DNA of 64,000 bases from Pseudohalioglobus lutimaris (lineage in GTDB: Bacteria > Pseudomonadota > Gammaproteobacteria > Pseudomonadales > Halieaceae). This document shows, piece by piece, positions 28,841 through 40,909 of this stretch. The notes beneath the pieces are model-generated. The model made no database searches. It was given only the letters and a program-made list of their open reading frames with translations, and had not been told where the DNA came from. A program made the position numbers and the translations under genes. Numbering within the stretch: the first letter of the stretch is position 1; every line of letters begins with the position of its first letter. The stretch covers positions 1 to 64,000 of the forward strand of contig NZ_PKUS01000030.1 of assembly GCF_002866825.1 (NCBI RefSeq), read 5' to 3'.

Positions 28841-29893
28841 TCAGCGTAGGCTGGCGTTGATATTTTTCAGCATCTGATTCCCGGGGCATAGGTCTTCGGC
28901 GCCCAGCGTATTGAGGGGCCGGCTGGACGTTTCCATCACATCGTGCAGGTCGCGTGAATCCTTGTCCATATAGATGAGCCCGGTGAGAATATCACCGGCA
29001 ACACGATGCTTTTCCATCGAAATCAGCGCGGAGGTACGGTCAAACGGGTCAAGGTTCTCCTCCATCTTGTAAAGGTGAATGGAGGAACCGTCATGCAACG
29101 TCACCTCATGGCTGAAGCCGGCCTCGTAGTCTGTGGTTATCTCCTTTTGCATGGGCACAAAATCAACGGTACCTGTCGCTTCTGCGTGCTCACGCACGAA
29201 CTCATAGCTCTTGGTGGAGCCTGGATTATTATTGAATGTGACGCAGGGTGACACCACATCAATAAAGGCGAAACCGCGATGCCGGGTCGCCGCCTTGATC
29301 AGGGGTACCAACTGCTCCTTGTCACCGGAGAAACTGCGGGCAACAAAGGTAGCCCCCATTTGCAGAGCGGTGGCGCAGAGGTCAATCGCACTGTAGATAT
29401 TGGCGTCGCCTTTCTTGCTTACCGAGCCCTCATCGGCGGTAGCGGAATCCTGTCCCTTGGTCAGCCCGTAACAGCCATTATTCATGACGATATAGACCAT
29501 ATTGAGATTGCGTCGCGCAACGTGCGCGAACTGCCCCATACCGATGGACGCGGTGTCACCGTCGCCGGATACGCCGAGATAAAGCAGATCCCTGTTGGCC
29601 ATAGCCGCCCCTGTTACTACCGAGGGCATGCGACCGTGAACAGAGTTAAAGCCATGGGATTTACCCAGGAAATAGGTAGGTGACTTGGAAGAGCAGCCAA
29701 TCCCGGACAACTTGGCGATCTTATGCGGCTCGATAGACAACTCGTGGCAGGCACGCACAATAGCGCCGGAAATCGAGTCGTGACCACAGCCAGCGCACAA
29801 CGTGGAGATGGAGCCTTCATAGTCTGCCCGGGTATAACCCAGGTCATTGACCGGCAAATCCGGATGGCGAAACTTTGGAATCTGGTAACTCAT
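28841..29893 (-). CDS. 2-oxoacid:ferredoxin oxidoreductase beta subunit (KorB-like)
   Basis: TPP-binding subunit of 350 residues. Cys33 and Cys36 in LCAGCGH, Cys67 in GIGCSSK and a later Cys in SPCVTFNNN match the four ligands of a [4Fe-4S] cluster. The TPP/magnesium motif is GVSGDGDTASIG followed by NNGCYGLTKGQ. With KorA it decarboxylates a 2-oxoacid oxidatively to the acyl-CoA and reduces a low-potential acceptor. 2-oxoglutarate is the usual substrate of this subfamily, but pyruvate or branched-chain 2-oxoacids cannot be excluded. It begins 3 bases after korA. Confidence 0.9.
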   Translation of the reverse strand: MSYQIPKFRHPDLPVNDLGYTRADYEGSISTLCAGCGHDSISGAIVRACHELSIEPHKIAKLSGIGCSSKSPTYFLGKSHGFNSVHGRMPSVVTGAAMANRDLLYLGVSGDGDTASIGMGQFAHVARRNLNMVYIVMNNGCYGLTKGQDSATADEGSVSKKGDANIYSAIDLCATALQMGATFVARSFSGDKEQLVPLIKAATRHRGFAFIDVVSPCVTFNNNPGSTKSYEFVREHAEATGTVDFVPMQKEITTDYEAGFSHEVTLHDGSSIHLYKMEENLDPFDRTSALISMEKHRVAGDILTGLIYMDKDSRDLHDVMETSSRPLNTLGAEDLCPGNQMLKNINASLR

Positions 29894-29896
29894 GGC

Positions 29897-31753
29897 TTAT
29901 TCTCCGCCTGAACTGGCGACCTTGGTGCGATGCAGGGGTTCTACTGCCCCGCCGTCCAGGTGCTGATTAATCTGCTTCTTGATATTGCGAGCGCTGATCG
30001 GGGTACCGTCAAAACACAACACCGATTTCAATTTGTCCGGGCCGAATTCAAACTCTGCCATCAACAGGGTACGCAGCTGCGCATCACGATTCTGCTCGAT
30101 CACAAATACCTGATCATGTTCTTCGATGAAGGCCTTCACCTCATGGTTAAAGGGGAATGCACGCACGCGCATCGCGTCCATGTGCACACCTTCCTCTGCC
30201 AGGTAATCCAGCGCTTCCCGCGAGGACTGCTCACTGGTGCCGAAATACAGTACCGCTATATCGGTTTCTTGCGCAGCTGAAATAGTCTCGGGGCCGGGAA
30301 CGTATTCCTTGATGGTGTCCCACTTGCGCATCAGGCGCAGCATGTTCTCCTCATACTCTTCGCCTTTCTCCGTGTACACCGCCTTCTCGTCACGCGAAGT
30401 ACCCCGCGTGAAGTATGCGCCGCGGCTTGGGTGCGTGGCGGGATAGGTGCGGTAACAGATGGCATCGCCATCCACATCGGTGTAACGGCCGAACTCCATT
30501 CCGGCCTCAAGCTGCTCCGCAGTCATCACCTTGCCACGGTCGTATTCCCGTCCGTCTTCCCATTCCAGCGGTGGGGACATGTTGTCATTCATGCCCAGGT
30601 CCAAGTCTGTCATCAGTATGATGGGCGTTTGCAGGCGTTCCGCCAGGTCAAAAGACTGTGCGCCGAAATCAAAACACTCTTTGGGCGTCGATGGAAACAG
30701 CAGAACTTGTTTGGTGTCACCGTGCGAGGCATAGGCCGTGGAAAGAATATCCGATTGCTGCGTCCGTGTCGGCATGCCTGTAGATGGGCCGGCGCGCTGA
30801 ACATCGAAGAGCACCGTGGGTATCTCGGCAAAATAAGCCAGGCCCAGAAACTCGCTCATCAGTGAAATGCCGGGGCCGCTGGTAGCGGTGAAGGCACGCG
30901 CGCCATTCCAGCTGGCACCAATAACCATGCCAATCGCCGACAGTTCGTCCTCTGCCTGCACGATCGCATAGTTCTTTCGCCCCGTGCCCGGGTCGATGCG
31001 AATTCGACGAGCGTACTTTTCAAATGCATCCACCACAGACGTGGAGGGTGTGATCGGGTACCAGGCAGCGACAGTAGCTCCCCCGTATACCGCACCCAGA
31101 CCCAACGCAGTGTTCCCGTCGAGCAAAATCTGGTCACCTACCGCATCGGCCGACTGCACACGAATGCCTATGGGGCACTCTACATTGTTACGCGCATACT
31201 GGTGGCCGAGTTCCAGGGCATGAATGTTCGGCAGTATCAGCTTTTCCTTACCCTTGAACTGGTCGGCGACCAGATCGGTGAGTACCTTGAAATCCATGTC
31301 CAACAGCGCTGCCAGGGCGCCTACATAGATCACGTTCTTGAACAGCTGTCGTTGCCGTGGATCCTTGTACTCATCATTACAAATACGCGTAAGCGGGATA
31401 CCAATGATATTGACATCGTTGCGCACCAGTCGCAGGTCCAGCGGCTTGGTGTTGTCGTAGATGAAATAGCCGCCCGGCTCCACTTCCCGTATGTCCTGGG
31501 CCATGCTCTGCGGGTTCACCGACAACGCGATATCGATACCGCCGCGCCGCCCCAGGTAGCCCTTCTCACTAACGCGCACTTCGTACCACGTCGGCAGCCC
31601 CTGTATGTTCGAGGGGAAGATATTCTTGGGGCTGACGGGCAGACCCATGCGGAACAGCGCCTTGGCAAACATATTGTTGGCGCTGGCAGAACCGGTGCCA
31701 TTAACGTTGGCAAATTTAATGACGAAGTCGTTGACGGATTCCAGTTTTTTCAT
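29897..31753 (-). CDS. 2-oxoacid:ferredoxin oxidoreductase fused gamma-alpha subunit (KorA-like)
   Basis: A protein of 618 residues. The gamma domain comes first (about 10-190, with FANVNGTGSASANNMFAKAL). The alpha domain follows (about 205-600, with GNTALGLGAVYGGA, AWYPITPSTSVVDAF, QAEDELSAIGMVIGASWNGA and ATSGPGISLMSE, then QRAGPSTGMPTRTQQSD). Fusion of gamma to alpha is normal for the two-subunit KOR class. The enzyme would be oxygen-sensitive in many bacteria, yet aerobes with this two-subunit type exist. It lies between the GltD-like gene and korB with gaps of three bases. Confidence 0.9.
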   Translation of the reverse strand: MKKLESVNDFVIKFANVNGTGSASANNMFAKALFRMGLPVSPKNIFPSNIQGLPTWYEVRVSEKGYLGRRGGIDIALSVNPQSMAQDIREVEPGGYFIYDNTKPLDLRLVRNDVNIIGIPLTRICNDEYKDPRQRQLFKNVIYVGALAALLDMDFKVLTDLVADQFKGKEKLILPNIHALELGHQYARNNVECPIGIRVQSADAVGDQILLDGNTALGLGAVYGGATVAAWYPITPSTSVVDAFEKYARRIRIDPGTGRKNYAIVQAEDELSAIGMVIGASWNGARAFTATSGPGISLMSEFLGLAYFAEIPTVLFDVQRAGPSTGMPTRTQQSDILSTAYASHGDTKQVLLFPSTPKECFDFGAQSFDLAERLQTPIILMTDLDLGMNDNMSPPLEWEDGREYDRGKVMTAEQLEAGMEFGRYTDVDGDAICYRTYPATHPSRGAYFTRGTSRDEKAVYTEKGEEYEENMLRLMRKWDTIKEYVPGPETISAAQETDIAVLYFGTSEQSSREALDYLAEEGVHMDAMRVRAFPFNHEVKAFIEEHDQVFVIEQNRDAQLRTLLMAEFEFGPDKLKSVLCFDGTPISARNIKKQINQHLDGGAVEPLHRTKVASSGGE

Positions 31754-31756
31754 TTG

Positions 31757-33529
31757 TTAGAGGCCCGCCTTGGTGACGTTATAGAGAAACTTCTGCATAT
31801 CCCAGGCAGATGTGGGACAGCGCTCAGCGCAGAGCCCGCAGTGCAGGCAGACGTTCTCGTCCTTTACCATCACCCGGGAGGTAGGCAGAACGTCAGATAC
31901 GTAGAGGTCCTGGGACAGGTTGCGCGCTGGTGCGGTCAGCCTGGTACGCAGGTCGTCTTCTTCGCTCTTCACAGTGAAGGTAATGCAGTCCGTGGGACAG
32001 ATGTCGACACAGGCATCGCATTCAATGCACCGGGTCTCTTCAAATACTGTTTGCACATCGCAGTTGAGGCAGCGTTCCGCCTCCTTGAAGCCGGTAGCCC
32101 GGTCAAAGCCCAGTTCCACTTCCATCTTGCGGTCAGCGAGGGTTTTTTCCAGCGGCGCCAGCGGTACGATATAGCGCGGGTCATTTTCGACTGCGTTATC
32201 GTAGCTCCATTCATGCACGCCCATTTTCTGGCTGGCCAGCGTGACACCCGGCGCTGGACGATCACTCACAGCCTCGCCACGACAGTAAAGGTCAATACTG
32301 ATGGCGGCCTGGTGACCGTGGGCTACGGCGGTAATGACGTTCTCGGGACCAAATGCAGCATCACCACCGAAGAACACTTTCTCATTAGTGGACTGGAACG
32401 TGACCGGGTCGACAACCGGCATGTCCCACTTGTCGAAGTCGATATTGAGGTCACGCTCTATCCACGGGAAAGAGTTTTCCTGGCCAATGGCCATCAACAC
32501 CACATCCGCTTCCATGAATACCAGCGGTTCATCAGTAGGCACCAGTTTACGTTTGCCGTTCTCGTCATAAACCGCTTCTACTTTCTCGAAGTGCATCCCT
32601 TTGAACTCGCCGTCCTCGAGCACAAATTCCTTGGGAACGTGATTGTTATAAATTGGTATGCCCTCGTGCATGGCATCCTCTTTCTCCCAGGGTGATGCTT
32701 TCATGTCCTCGAAGGGACTGCGCACGACAACGCGCACGTCCTTACCACCCAGACGCATGGATGTTCGGCAGCAGTCCATTGCCGTGTTGCCGCCGCCAAG
32801 CACCAGCACCTTCTGTTGAATTTCATGGGTATGCTCAAAAGCGACACTGGCGAGCCAGTCAATGCCAAGATGCACGTGCTCCGCCGCCTCCTCCAGACCG
32901 GGCAGATTCAAGCCCTTGCCTTTGGGTGCGCCGGTACCGACAAACACTGCATCGTAACCCTTGGCCAGAACCTCTTTCAGGCTGTCTACCTGTATGTCGA
33001 AAGTTGCATTGATGTCCATATCGAGGATGTAATTCACTTCCTCGTTCAACACTTCTTCAGGCAAACGGAAGGAAGGAATCTGGCTGCGCATCATGCCGCC
33101 ACCGGCAAACTGGTTGTCGTAGACATCGATGCTGTAGCCCAGCGGGGCGAGATCGCGGGCAACCGTGAGGGAAGCGGGACCCGCACCAATCAGCGCGATA
33201 CGCTTGCCGTTTTTTTCGCTGGGAATCTGCGGCAGCAGGTGAGTAATATCGTCCTTGTTATCCGCCGCCACCCGCTTCAACCGACAGATCGCGACGGGTT
33301 CATCCTCTATTCGGCCACGCCGGCAAGCAGGCTCGCAGGGTCGATCACAGGTCCGGCCCAGAACACCGGGGAACACATTTGATTGCCAGTTGACCATGTA
33401 GGCATCGGTGTAGCGCTCGGCCGCAATCAGGCGGATGTACTCCGGCACTGGCGTGTGCGCGGGACATGCGTACTGGCAATCTACGACTTTGTGGAAATAT
33501 TCGGGATCTTGAATGTCTGTCGGTTTCAC
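31757..33529 (-). CDS. GltD-like FAD/NAD(P) oxidoreductase with ferredoxin domain
   Basis: A protein of 590 residues. The N-terminal cysteine-rich GltD domain (Cys18, 22, 61, 65, 69, 82) should hold iron-sulfur clusters. An FAD motif follows (IALIGAGPAS, 111-120) and then an NAD(P) motif (VLVLGGGNTAMDCC). The C-terminal ferredoxin domain has two [4Fe-4S] motifs, CIECDACVDICP and CLHCGLCAERCP. It resembles the small subunit of glutamate synthase fused to a bacterial ferredoxin, but no GltB lies nearby. As first gene of the KOR operon, its likely task is to move electrons between KorAB and NAD(P). That partnership is inferred from gene order. Confidence 0.85.
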   Translation of the reverse strand: MKPTDIQDPEYFHKVVDCQYACPAHTPVPEYIRLIAAERYTDAYMVNWQSNVFPGVLGRTCDRPCEPACRRGRIEDEPVAICRLKRVAADNKDDITHLLPQIPSEKNGKRIALIGAGPASLTVARDLAPLGYSIDVYDNQFAGGGMMRSQIPSFRLPEEVLNEEVNYILDMDINATFDIQVDSLKEVLAKGYDAVFVGTGAPKGKGLNLPGLEEAAEHVHLGIDWLASVAFEHTHEIQQKVLVLGGGNTAMDCCRTSMRLGGKDVRVVVRSPFEDMKASPWEKEDAMHEGIPIYNNHVPKEFVLEDGEFKGMHFEKVEAVYDENGKRKLVPTDEPLVFMEADVVLMAIGQENSFPWIERDLNIDFDKWDMPVVDPVTFQSTNEKVFFGGDAAFGPENVITAVAHGHQAAISIDLYCRGEAVSDRPAPGVTLASQKMGVHEWSYDNAVENDPRYIVPLAPLEKTLADRKMEVELGFDRATGFKEAERCLNCDVQTVFEETRCIECDACVDICPTDCITFTVKSEEDDLRTRLTAPARNLSQDLYVSDVLPTSRVMVKDENVCLHCGLCAERCPTSAWDMQKFLYNVTKAGL

Positions 33530-33625
33530 GTTACGGCTCGCCTTCGGCTTGGGTGCAGCGGGAAATCACGCGGCACAAACGCCCCGAATTGTGGCACATG
33601 TCTACGACTTTTACATTAGGGTTGC

Positions 33626-33656
33626 AGTATAAAAACGTTACTTATCTGTTACTTAT
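33626..33656 (-). promoter_or_regulatory. Promoter with tandem direct repeat before the KOR operon
   Basis: On the minus strand ATAAGTAAC occurs twice with an 11-base period (33656-33648 and 33645-33637), followed by a -10 box TATACT (33631-33626). The second repeat covers the -35 position, where AAGTAA is a poor match. This is the layout of an activator-dependent promoter controlled by an OmpR/PhoB-type regulator, although the repeat is not a PhoB consensus. The start codon is about 95 bases downstream. Confidence 0.6.
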
Positions 33657-33709
33657 GCGCGTTTTCGGATAAACAGGCGCAATTCCCCAAATGTGTTCGG
33701 AGCTAACTT

Positions 33710-36360
<2,651 letters not shown>

Positions 36361-37254
36361 TCAAGTCCTGGCCAGCAGGCGCCGCTCCAGGTCGCGAATT
36401 TGCTGCCGGCTATGATCCAGGGTCTGCTTGGTGAGAACACTACGAGACTCATCAAGCACATCGCCGCCAAGATTCCGGGACACCGCTTGCGCCGTTTCGA
36501 GCATGTAGTCGAAGGCCTTCATCATGTCTTCAGGGCCCGGTAACGTAAGAAAGAACACCAGGCCCGGGGTTGTGACACCTGACATGTTATCTATATCGAA
36601 AACGCCAGGCTGCATCATGTTGGCAACGCTGAACTGAATAGCGCCCTTTCCTGCCTCAAACTCGTGCCGGTGGAAAAAGTTCATATCGCCGAAACGCAGG
36701 TCGCAGGCAAGCAGGATGTGCAGAATATCTTCACCCTTGAAACCGCGAGGGTCCCGGGCAACCACATTGAGCATGAACACTTCCGGATCTATGTCCCGGG
36801 GCAGCACGCCGGGCGCTGCCGGATCGGGCTGTTCCGGCAACGTACGGTCAGCGCCCATGCCGTCCAGCCAATCCAGGTTTTCGGTGTTATCGTCCTCCGC
36901 TGAGAAGCTGGCCATCGCCGGCTCCCGCTCCTCATCACCCGCGGCATCGGCCTGATCCGCCACAGATGGTGCATCGACAGAAGCAGGTTCAGCAACCGCA
37001 TCAGGTACATCGTGGCCGGCGGCCTTGAGCAGGTCTCCGCGCTGCACGACGCGCGCACCACCATTGGGCAACTCCTTGAGCCAGGAAATATCCTCCACTT
37101 CCGCTGGCGACACACTCTCTTCCTGGTCGGCCAACTTCACCTTGATCCGGGAATACTTGTCGCTGCGCACACGGCGCCATGCATCGAGCAGTACCGCCGT
37201 TATCAGCAGTACACCAATGATGACCATCCAGTCCCGTATAGTTAACTCCGACAT
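36361..37254 (-). CDS. zipA: Cell division protein ZipA
   Basis: A protein of 297 residues with a single N-terminal membrane helix (WMVIIGVLLITAVLLDAWRR), a charged Ala/Pro/acid-rich linker at about 45-150, and the C-terminal FtsZ-binding domain (about 155-290). That domain includes FMLNVVARDPRGFKGEDILHI and GLVFFLTLPGPEDM. It anchors FtsZ to the inner membrane at the division site. It starts 12 bases after smc. Confidence 0.94.
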   Translation of the reverse strand: MSELTIRDWMVIIGVLLITAVLLDAWRRVRSDKYSRIKVKLADQEESVSPAEVEDISWLKELPNGGARVVQRGDLLKAAGHDVPDAVAEPASVDAPSVADQADAAGDEEREPAMASFSAEDDNTENLDWLDGMGADRTLPEQPDPAAPGVLPRDIDPEVFMLNVVARDPRGFKGEDILHILLACDLRFGDMNFFHRHEFEAGKGAIQFSVANMMQPGVFDIDNMSGVTTPGLVFFLTLPGPEDMMKAFDYMLETAQAVSRNLGGDVLDESRSVLTKQTLDHSRQQIRDLERRLLART

Positions 37255-37266
37255 CCCCTCGACCTA

Positions 37267-40200
37267 TCAGCTTGCTGCCAGCTCTGCGGCTTCGTCCACA
37301 TCGACAGTCACCAGGCGAGAAACGCCGGGCTCGTGCATGGTAACACCCATCAGTTGATCCGCCTGCTCCATGGTGATCTTGTTGTGGGTGATAAAGATAA
37401 ACTGCACCTTCTCCGACATCTCCTTGACCATACGTGCGTAACGCCCCGTGTTGGCATCATCCAGCGGCGCGTCCACCTCGTCCAACATACAGAATGGCGC
37501 GGGGTTGAGCTGGAAGATGGAGAATACCAGGGCAATGGCCGTCAGGGCTTTCTCACCGCCCGATAGCAGGTGAATGGTGCTGTTCTTTTTGCCCGGCGGG
37601 CGCGCCATGATGGCGATGCCGGTATTGAGCAGGTCGTCGCCGGTCATCTCCAGGGAGGCGCTGCCACCGCCAAATACACGGGGGAACAGTTCCTGTAGGC
37701 CGCTGTTCACCTGGTCAAAGGTCTCCTGGAAGCGATTGCGCGTTTCCTTGTCGATTTTGCGGATCGCGTTCTCCAGGGTTTCCAGCGCGGTCACCAGGTC
37801 CTCGTTCTGCGCGTCAAGGTAGTTCTTGCGCTCCGACTGCAAACTGTACTCGTCAATCGCGGCGAGGTTGATCGGGCCCAGCCGCGCAATGCGGTTGGCG
37901 ATCCGTTCCAGTTCAAGTTGCCAGGCGGACTCTGAGGCCTCTTCGGGCATGCTTTGCAATACTTCCTGCACGTCCTGGCCTGATTCCTGTAACTGCTTGT
38001 GTACGTTGTCCCGCTGTACTTGCAGCGTCTGGTTGCTGATGCGCTGGCGCTCAAGGTCACCCCGCACCGCCTCTGCACGATGCTCTATAGCTGCTCGCTG
38101 CTGCTCACACTCACGCAGCTTGTGCTCGACCTCTGCTACCGCCTGGCGGGCTGCGCCCAACTCGGATTCGGACTGCAGTCGCAACTCCAGCTGGGATTCC
38201 AGCTCCGCCTGCAGGCCGTCCAGGGGGTTGTCGTTATCATTCATGCTGCGCTGCAGGGCGTCCTTGCGTTCGCGCATCTGCGCCACCTGGCTATTGGTGC
38301 GGTCTATAGACGCGCGCATGGAGGCCAGCTGCGTTTGCAGGGACTGGTGACGCATCGCGCTCTGGTGTGCAGTGTCCTTGTCGTGACGCGCCTTTTGTCG
38401 GCAGCTATCCAGCGTGCCGCGGGTCTCATCACGCACGGAAAGCAGCTCTTCGCGGCGACGGGAGTCTGATTCCATACTCTCAATGGCCATGGATAAAAGC
38501 TGGCGCGCCTCGGCCACCGCTTCCTGCTCCTGCCGGAACTGCTCACGGGCCTCGTCCATGTCGGCATGAAGCCGTTCGCGACGCGCAGTAATCTGCTCTA
38601 TCCGTGCCTGCAGTGCGGACATCTGCGAACTGTATTCCGCGTGCAGACGGGTGGCGGCCTGCAGCTCGCGCTGCGAAACCTGACGCTGTTCCTCCAGTTG
38701 CCGCAGCTGCTCCTGCGCCCGCTGCTGCTCCAGTTCAAGCGCCTGCTCACGGGCCACAGCTTGTTCCAAATCAGCTTCCAGTTGCTCCAGCTGCTGTTGG
38801 CGCTGGATCACACCACCCTGCTGATCTGCCAGCCGGGTGACACGCAGCCAGTTCGGGCCAAGCCAGACACCCTCGCGGGTAATGATTGATTCGTTGGGGG
38901 CGAGCGCGGCACGCATTGTCATGGCCTGTGAGAGGTCCTCTGCGACCTTTACACCCTGCAATAGCTGATCTGCCCGGCCCTGACTACGTACCTTGGCCGC
39001 CAGGAACTCCGGTGCTGCAGGCATCGCCTGCGTCGTCTCCACCAGCGCCAGCTGCCCCTGTTCCAGAGTGCCCAGCATGCCTCCCAGGGCGCCCAGGTTA
39101 TCGACGCAGACCGCCTGCAAGTAGTCACCGAGTACTGTTTCCACCGCCAGCTGCCAACCGTCGTCAACCTGCAACTGCTCAAGCAATCGCGGCTTGTCGG
39201 CTAATTGCTGCGCTTGCAGCCACTCGCCCACGTCGGCACTGCCATCTTCCATGGCGGCTTGCTGCAGCGCTTCAAGCGAGGCCTGCCGACCACGCAGCTG
39301 CTGCAATGATGAACGCACTTCGTTCAGTTCTGCAGAAAGTTCACTGGTGCGTTCGCGAGTGGCAGATATCTGCTCCACTACCTGTTCCGCCCCACCTTCA
39401 TGCTCCGCCATCACCATTTCGGTCTCGGCCAGCTGTTCGCCCAGTTCTTCCATCTCACCCTGGTCGGGGCCGGGAGCCAATGCCGCCTGCTCCTCCTCCA
39501 GCTGAACCGTGCGCGACTGGATGCGCTTAAGCACCTGTTCCAGATGCTGTATGCGCGACTGCTGGACCTCTGCCTGCTGGCGCGGCTCAGCGGCGTGCTG
39601 GTTGAACTCATCCCATTGCTGCTGCCAGGCATGCATGGCCTCCTCCGCCTGCAGCAAGGCCTCGGCACTGGACTCTTCCAGCTCCTGCAACATTTCCAGC
39701 TCGGGTGTCAGGGCTTCAACTTCCTGCTCCCAGGTCACCAGTTTGTCGCGGTCATCGCCAAGGTGGCTCTCCGCCTGGCTGAGCGCATCGCTGGTTTGCT
39801 GCAGATCATCAGCCAACTGACGGCTGCGTTCCTGCTGATGCTTGATCGTCTGCTCAATGCGCGCCACTTCCGAGCCAAGCGAGTAATAGGTGCCCTGCAC
39901 GCGGTTGAAGGCATCGGTGCGGTCGGTGTGCTCGACACGATGCTGCTCGATTGCCGTGTCCACCTGCTGGTGCTCGGCGTGAACAGCTTCCAGCTTCACT
40001 TCCAGCTCACTGATTCCCTGGGTTACCGCTTTCACCTGCTGGTCCAACGCCTGCCATTGCAGGCCATGCAGCTGTGCTTTAAAGCGCCGCTCTTCCTCTT
40101 TATATTGACTGTACTTTTCAGCGGACTGGGCCTGGCGCTGCAAATGCTGCAGCTGACGCTCCAGCTCTTCACGCAGGTCAGTCAGTCGCTCGAGGTTCTC

Positions 40201-40764
40201 CAGCGTGCGCCGCATGCGGCTCTCGGTTTCCTTGCGCCGCTCCTTGTACTTGGAGATTCCCGCTGCCTCTTCAATAAAGACCCGCAGCTCTTCGGGCTTG
40301 GACTCAATCAAGCGCGAAATCATGCCCTGTTCAATAATGGCATAGCTGCGCGGCCCCAGGCCGGTGCCGAGAAAAATGTCAGTAATATCGCGGCGGCGGC
40401 AGCGCGTACCGTTGAGGAAGTACTCAGATTGCCCCTCGCGGGACACCAGGCGCTTGATAGAGATTTCTGCGTAGCTGGCATATTCGCCGCCTACACCGCC
40501 GTCAGCGTTGTCGAATACCAGCTCGATAAATGCCTGACCGACCGGCTGGCGATTGACCGAGCCATTGAAGATCACGTCGCTCATCGACTCACCGCGCAGA
40601 TTCTTGGCGGAGCTCTCACCCATTACCCAGCGCACGGCATCAATTACGTTGGACTTGCCGCAGCCGTTGGGTCCAACGACGGCGCACATATTACTGGGGA
40701 AGTTGACGGTGGTCGGGTCAACAAATGACTTGAAACCGGCCAGCTTGATAGACTTTAGTCGCAT
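37267..40764 (-). CDS. smc: Chromosome segregation protein SMC
   Basis: A protein of 1165 residues. The N-terminal ATPase half has Walker A GPNGCGKSN at 31-39. A long coiled coil (about 170-500) leads to a hinge (about 505-660, with LVETTQAMPAAPEF) and a returning coiled coil rich in Gln, Glu and Arg. The C-terminal half has the signature LLSGGEKAL from residue 1066 and Walker B MLDEVDAPLDD. Gammaproteobacteria mostly use MukBEF or Smc-ScpAB; this is the Smc type. It is first in smc-zipA-ligA and has its own promoter. Confidence 0.97.
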   Translation of the reverse strand: MRLKSIKLAGFKSFVDPTTVNFPSNMCAVVGPNGCGKSNVIDAVRWVMGESSAKNLRGESMSDVIFNGSVNRQPVGQAFIELVFDNADGGVGGEYASYAEISIKRLVSREGQSEYFLNGTRCRRRDITDIFLGTGLGPRSYAIIEQGMISRLIESKPEELRVFIEEAAGISKYKERRKETESRMRRTLENLERLTDLREELERQLQHLQRQAQSAEKYSQYKEEERRFKAQLHGLQWQALDQQVKAVTQGISELEVKLEAVHAEHQQVDTAIEQHRVEHTDRTDAFNRVQGTYYSLGSEVARIEQTIKHQQERSRQLADDLQQTSDALSQAESHLGDDRDKLVTWEQEVEALTPELEMLQELEESSAEALLQAEEAMHAWQQQWDEFNQHAAEPRQQAEVQQSRIQHLEQVLKRIQSRTVQLEEEQAALAPGPDQGEMEELGEQLAETEMVMAEHEGGAEQVVEQISATRERTSELSAELNEVRSSLQQLRGRQASLEALQQAAMEDGSADVGEWLQAQQLADKPRLLEQLQVDDGWQLAVETVLGDYLQAVCVDNLGALGGMLGTLEQGQLALVETTQAMPAAPEFLAAKVRSQGRADQLLQGVKVAEDLSQAMTMRAALAPNESIITREGVWLGPNWLRVTRLADQQGGVIQRQQQLEQLEADLEQAVAREQALELEQQRAQEQLRQLEEQRQVSQRELQAATRLHAEYSSQMSALQARIEQITARRERLHADMDEAREQFRQEQEAVAEARQLLSMAIESMESDSRRREELLSVRDETRGTLDSCRQKARHDKDTAHQSAMRHQSLQTQLASMRASIDRTNSQVAQMRERKDALQRSMNDNDNPLDGLQAELESQLELRLQSESELGAARQAVAEVEHKLRECEQQRAAIEHRAEAVRGDLERQRISNQTLQVQRDNVHKQLQESGQDVQEVLQSMPEEASESAWQLELERIANRIARLGPINLAAIDEYSLQSERKNYLDAQNEDLVTALETLENAIRKIDKETRNRFQETFDQVNSGLQELFPRVFGGGSASLEMTGDDLLNTGIAIMARPPGKKNSTIHLLSGGEKALTAIALVFSIFQLNPAPFCMLDEVDAPLDDANTGRYARMVKEMSEKVQFIFITHNKITMEQADQLMGVTMHEPGVSRLVTVDVDEAAELAAS

Positions 40765-40781
40765 TTAACTTTAACTACCCG

Positions 40782-40856
40782 CTATATCTTGCTGTTTTTT
40801 ATAGGTTTATCCGGGATAAATGGCAAAAAGCCGTCACCTGGAAACACAAGATATAG
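40782..40856 (-). promoter_or_regulatory. smc promoter with nested palindrome and flanking inverted repeat
   Basis: On the minus strand TTGCCA (40826-40821) and TATAAA (40803-40798) are 17 bases apart. The spacer holds a perfect palindrome TTTATCC-N-GGATAAA (40806-40820). In addition CTATATCTTG (40782-40791) and CAAGATATAG (40847-40856) form an exact 10-bp inverted repeat on either side of the promoter. Such symmetry suggests a repressor operator. The regulator is unknown. Confidence 0.65.
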
Positions 40857-40909
40857 TGTATAGACTTTGAACAGACAACACTATGCCCTGACTAAAAAAA
40901 CCGCGAAAT

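Noticed and set aside
31202-32695. A 497-codon open frame on the plus strand
   Set aside because: Antisense across korA and the GltD-like gene; no signature motif.
39400-40728. A 442-codon open frame on the plus strand
   Set aside because: Antisense to smc; Leu-rich product reflecting the reverse complement of coiled-coil codons.
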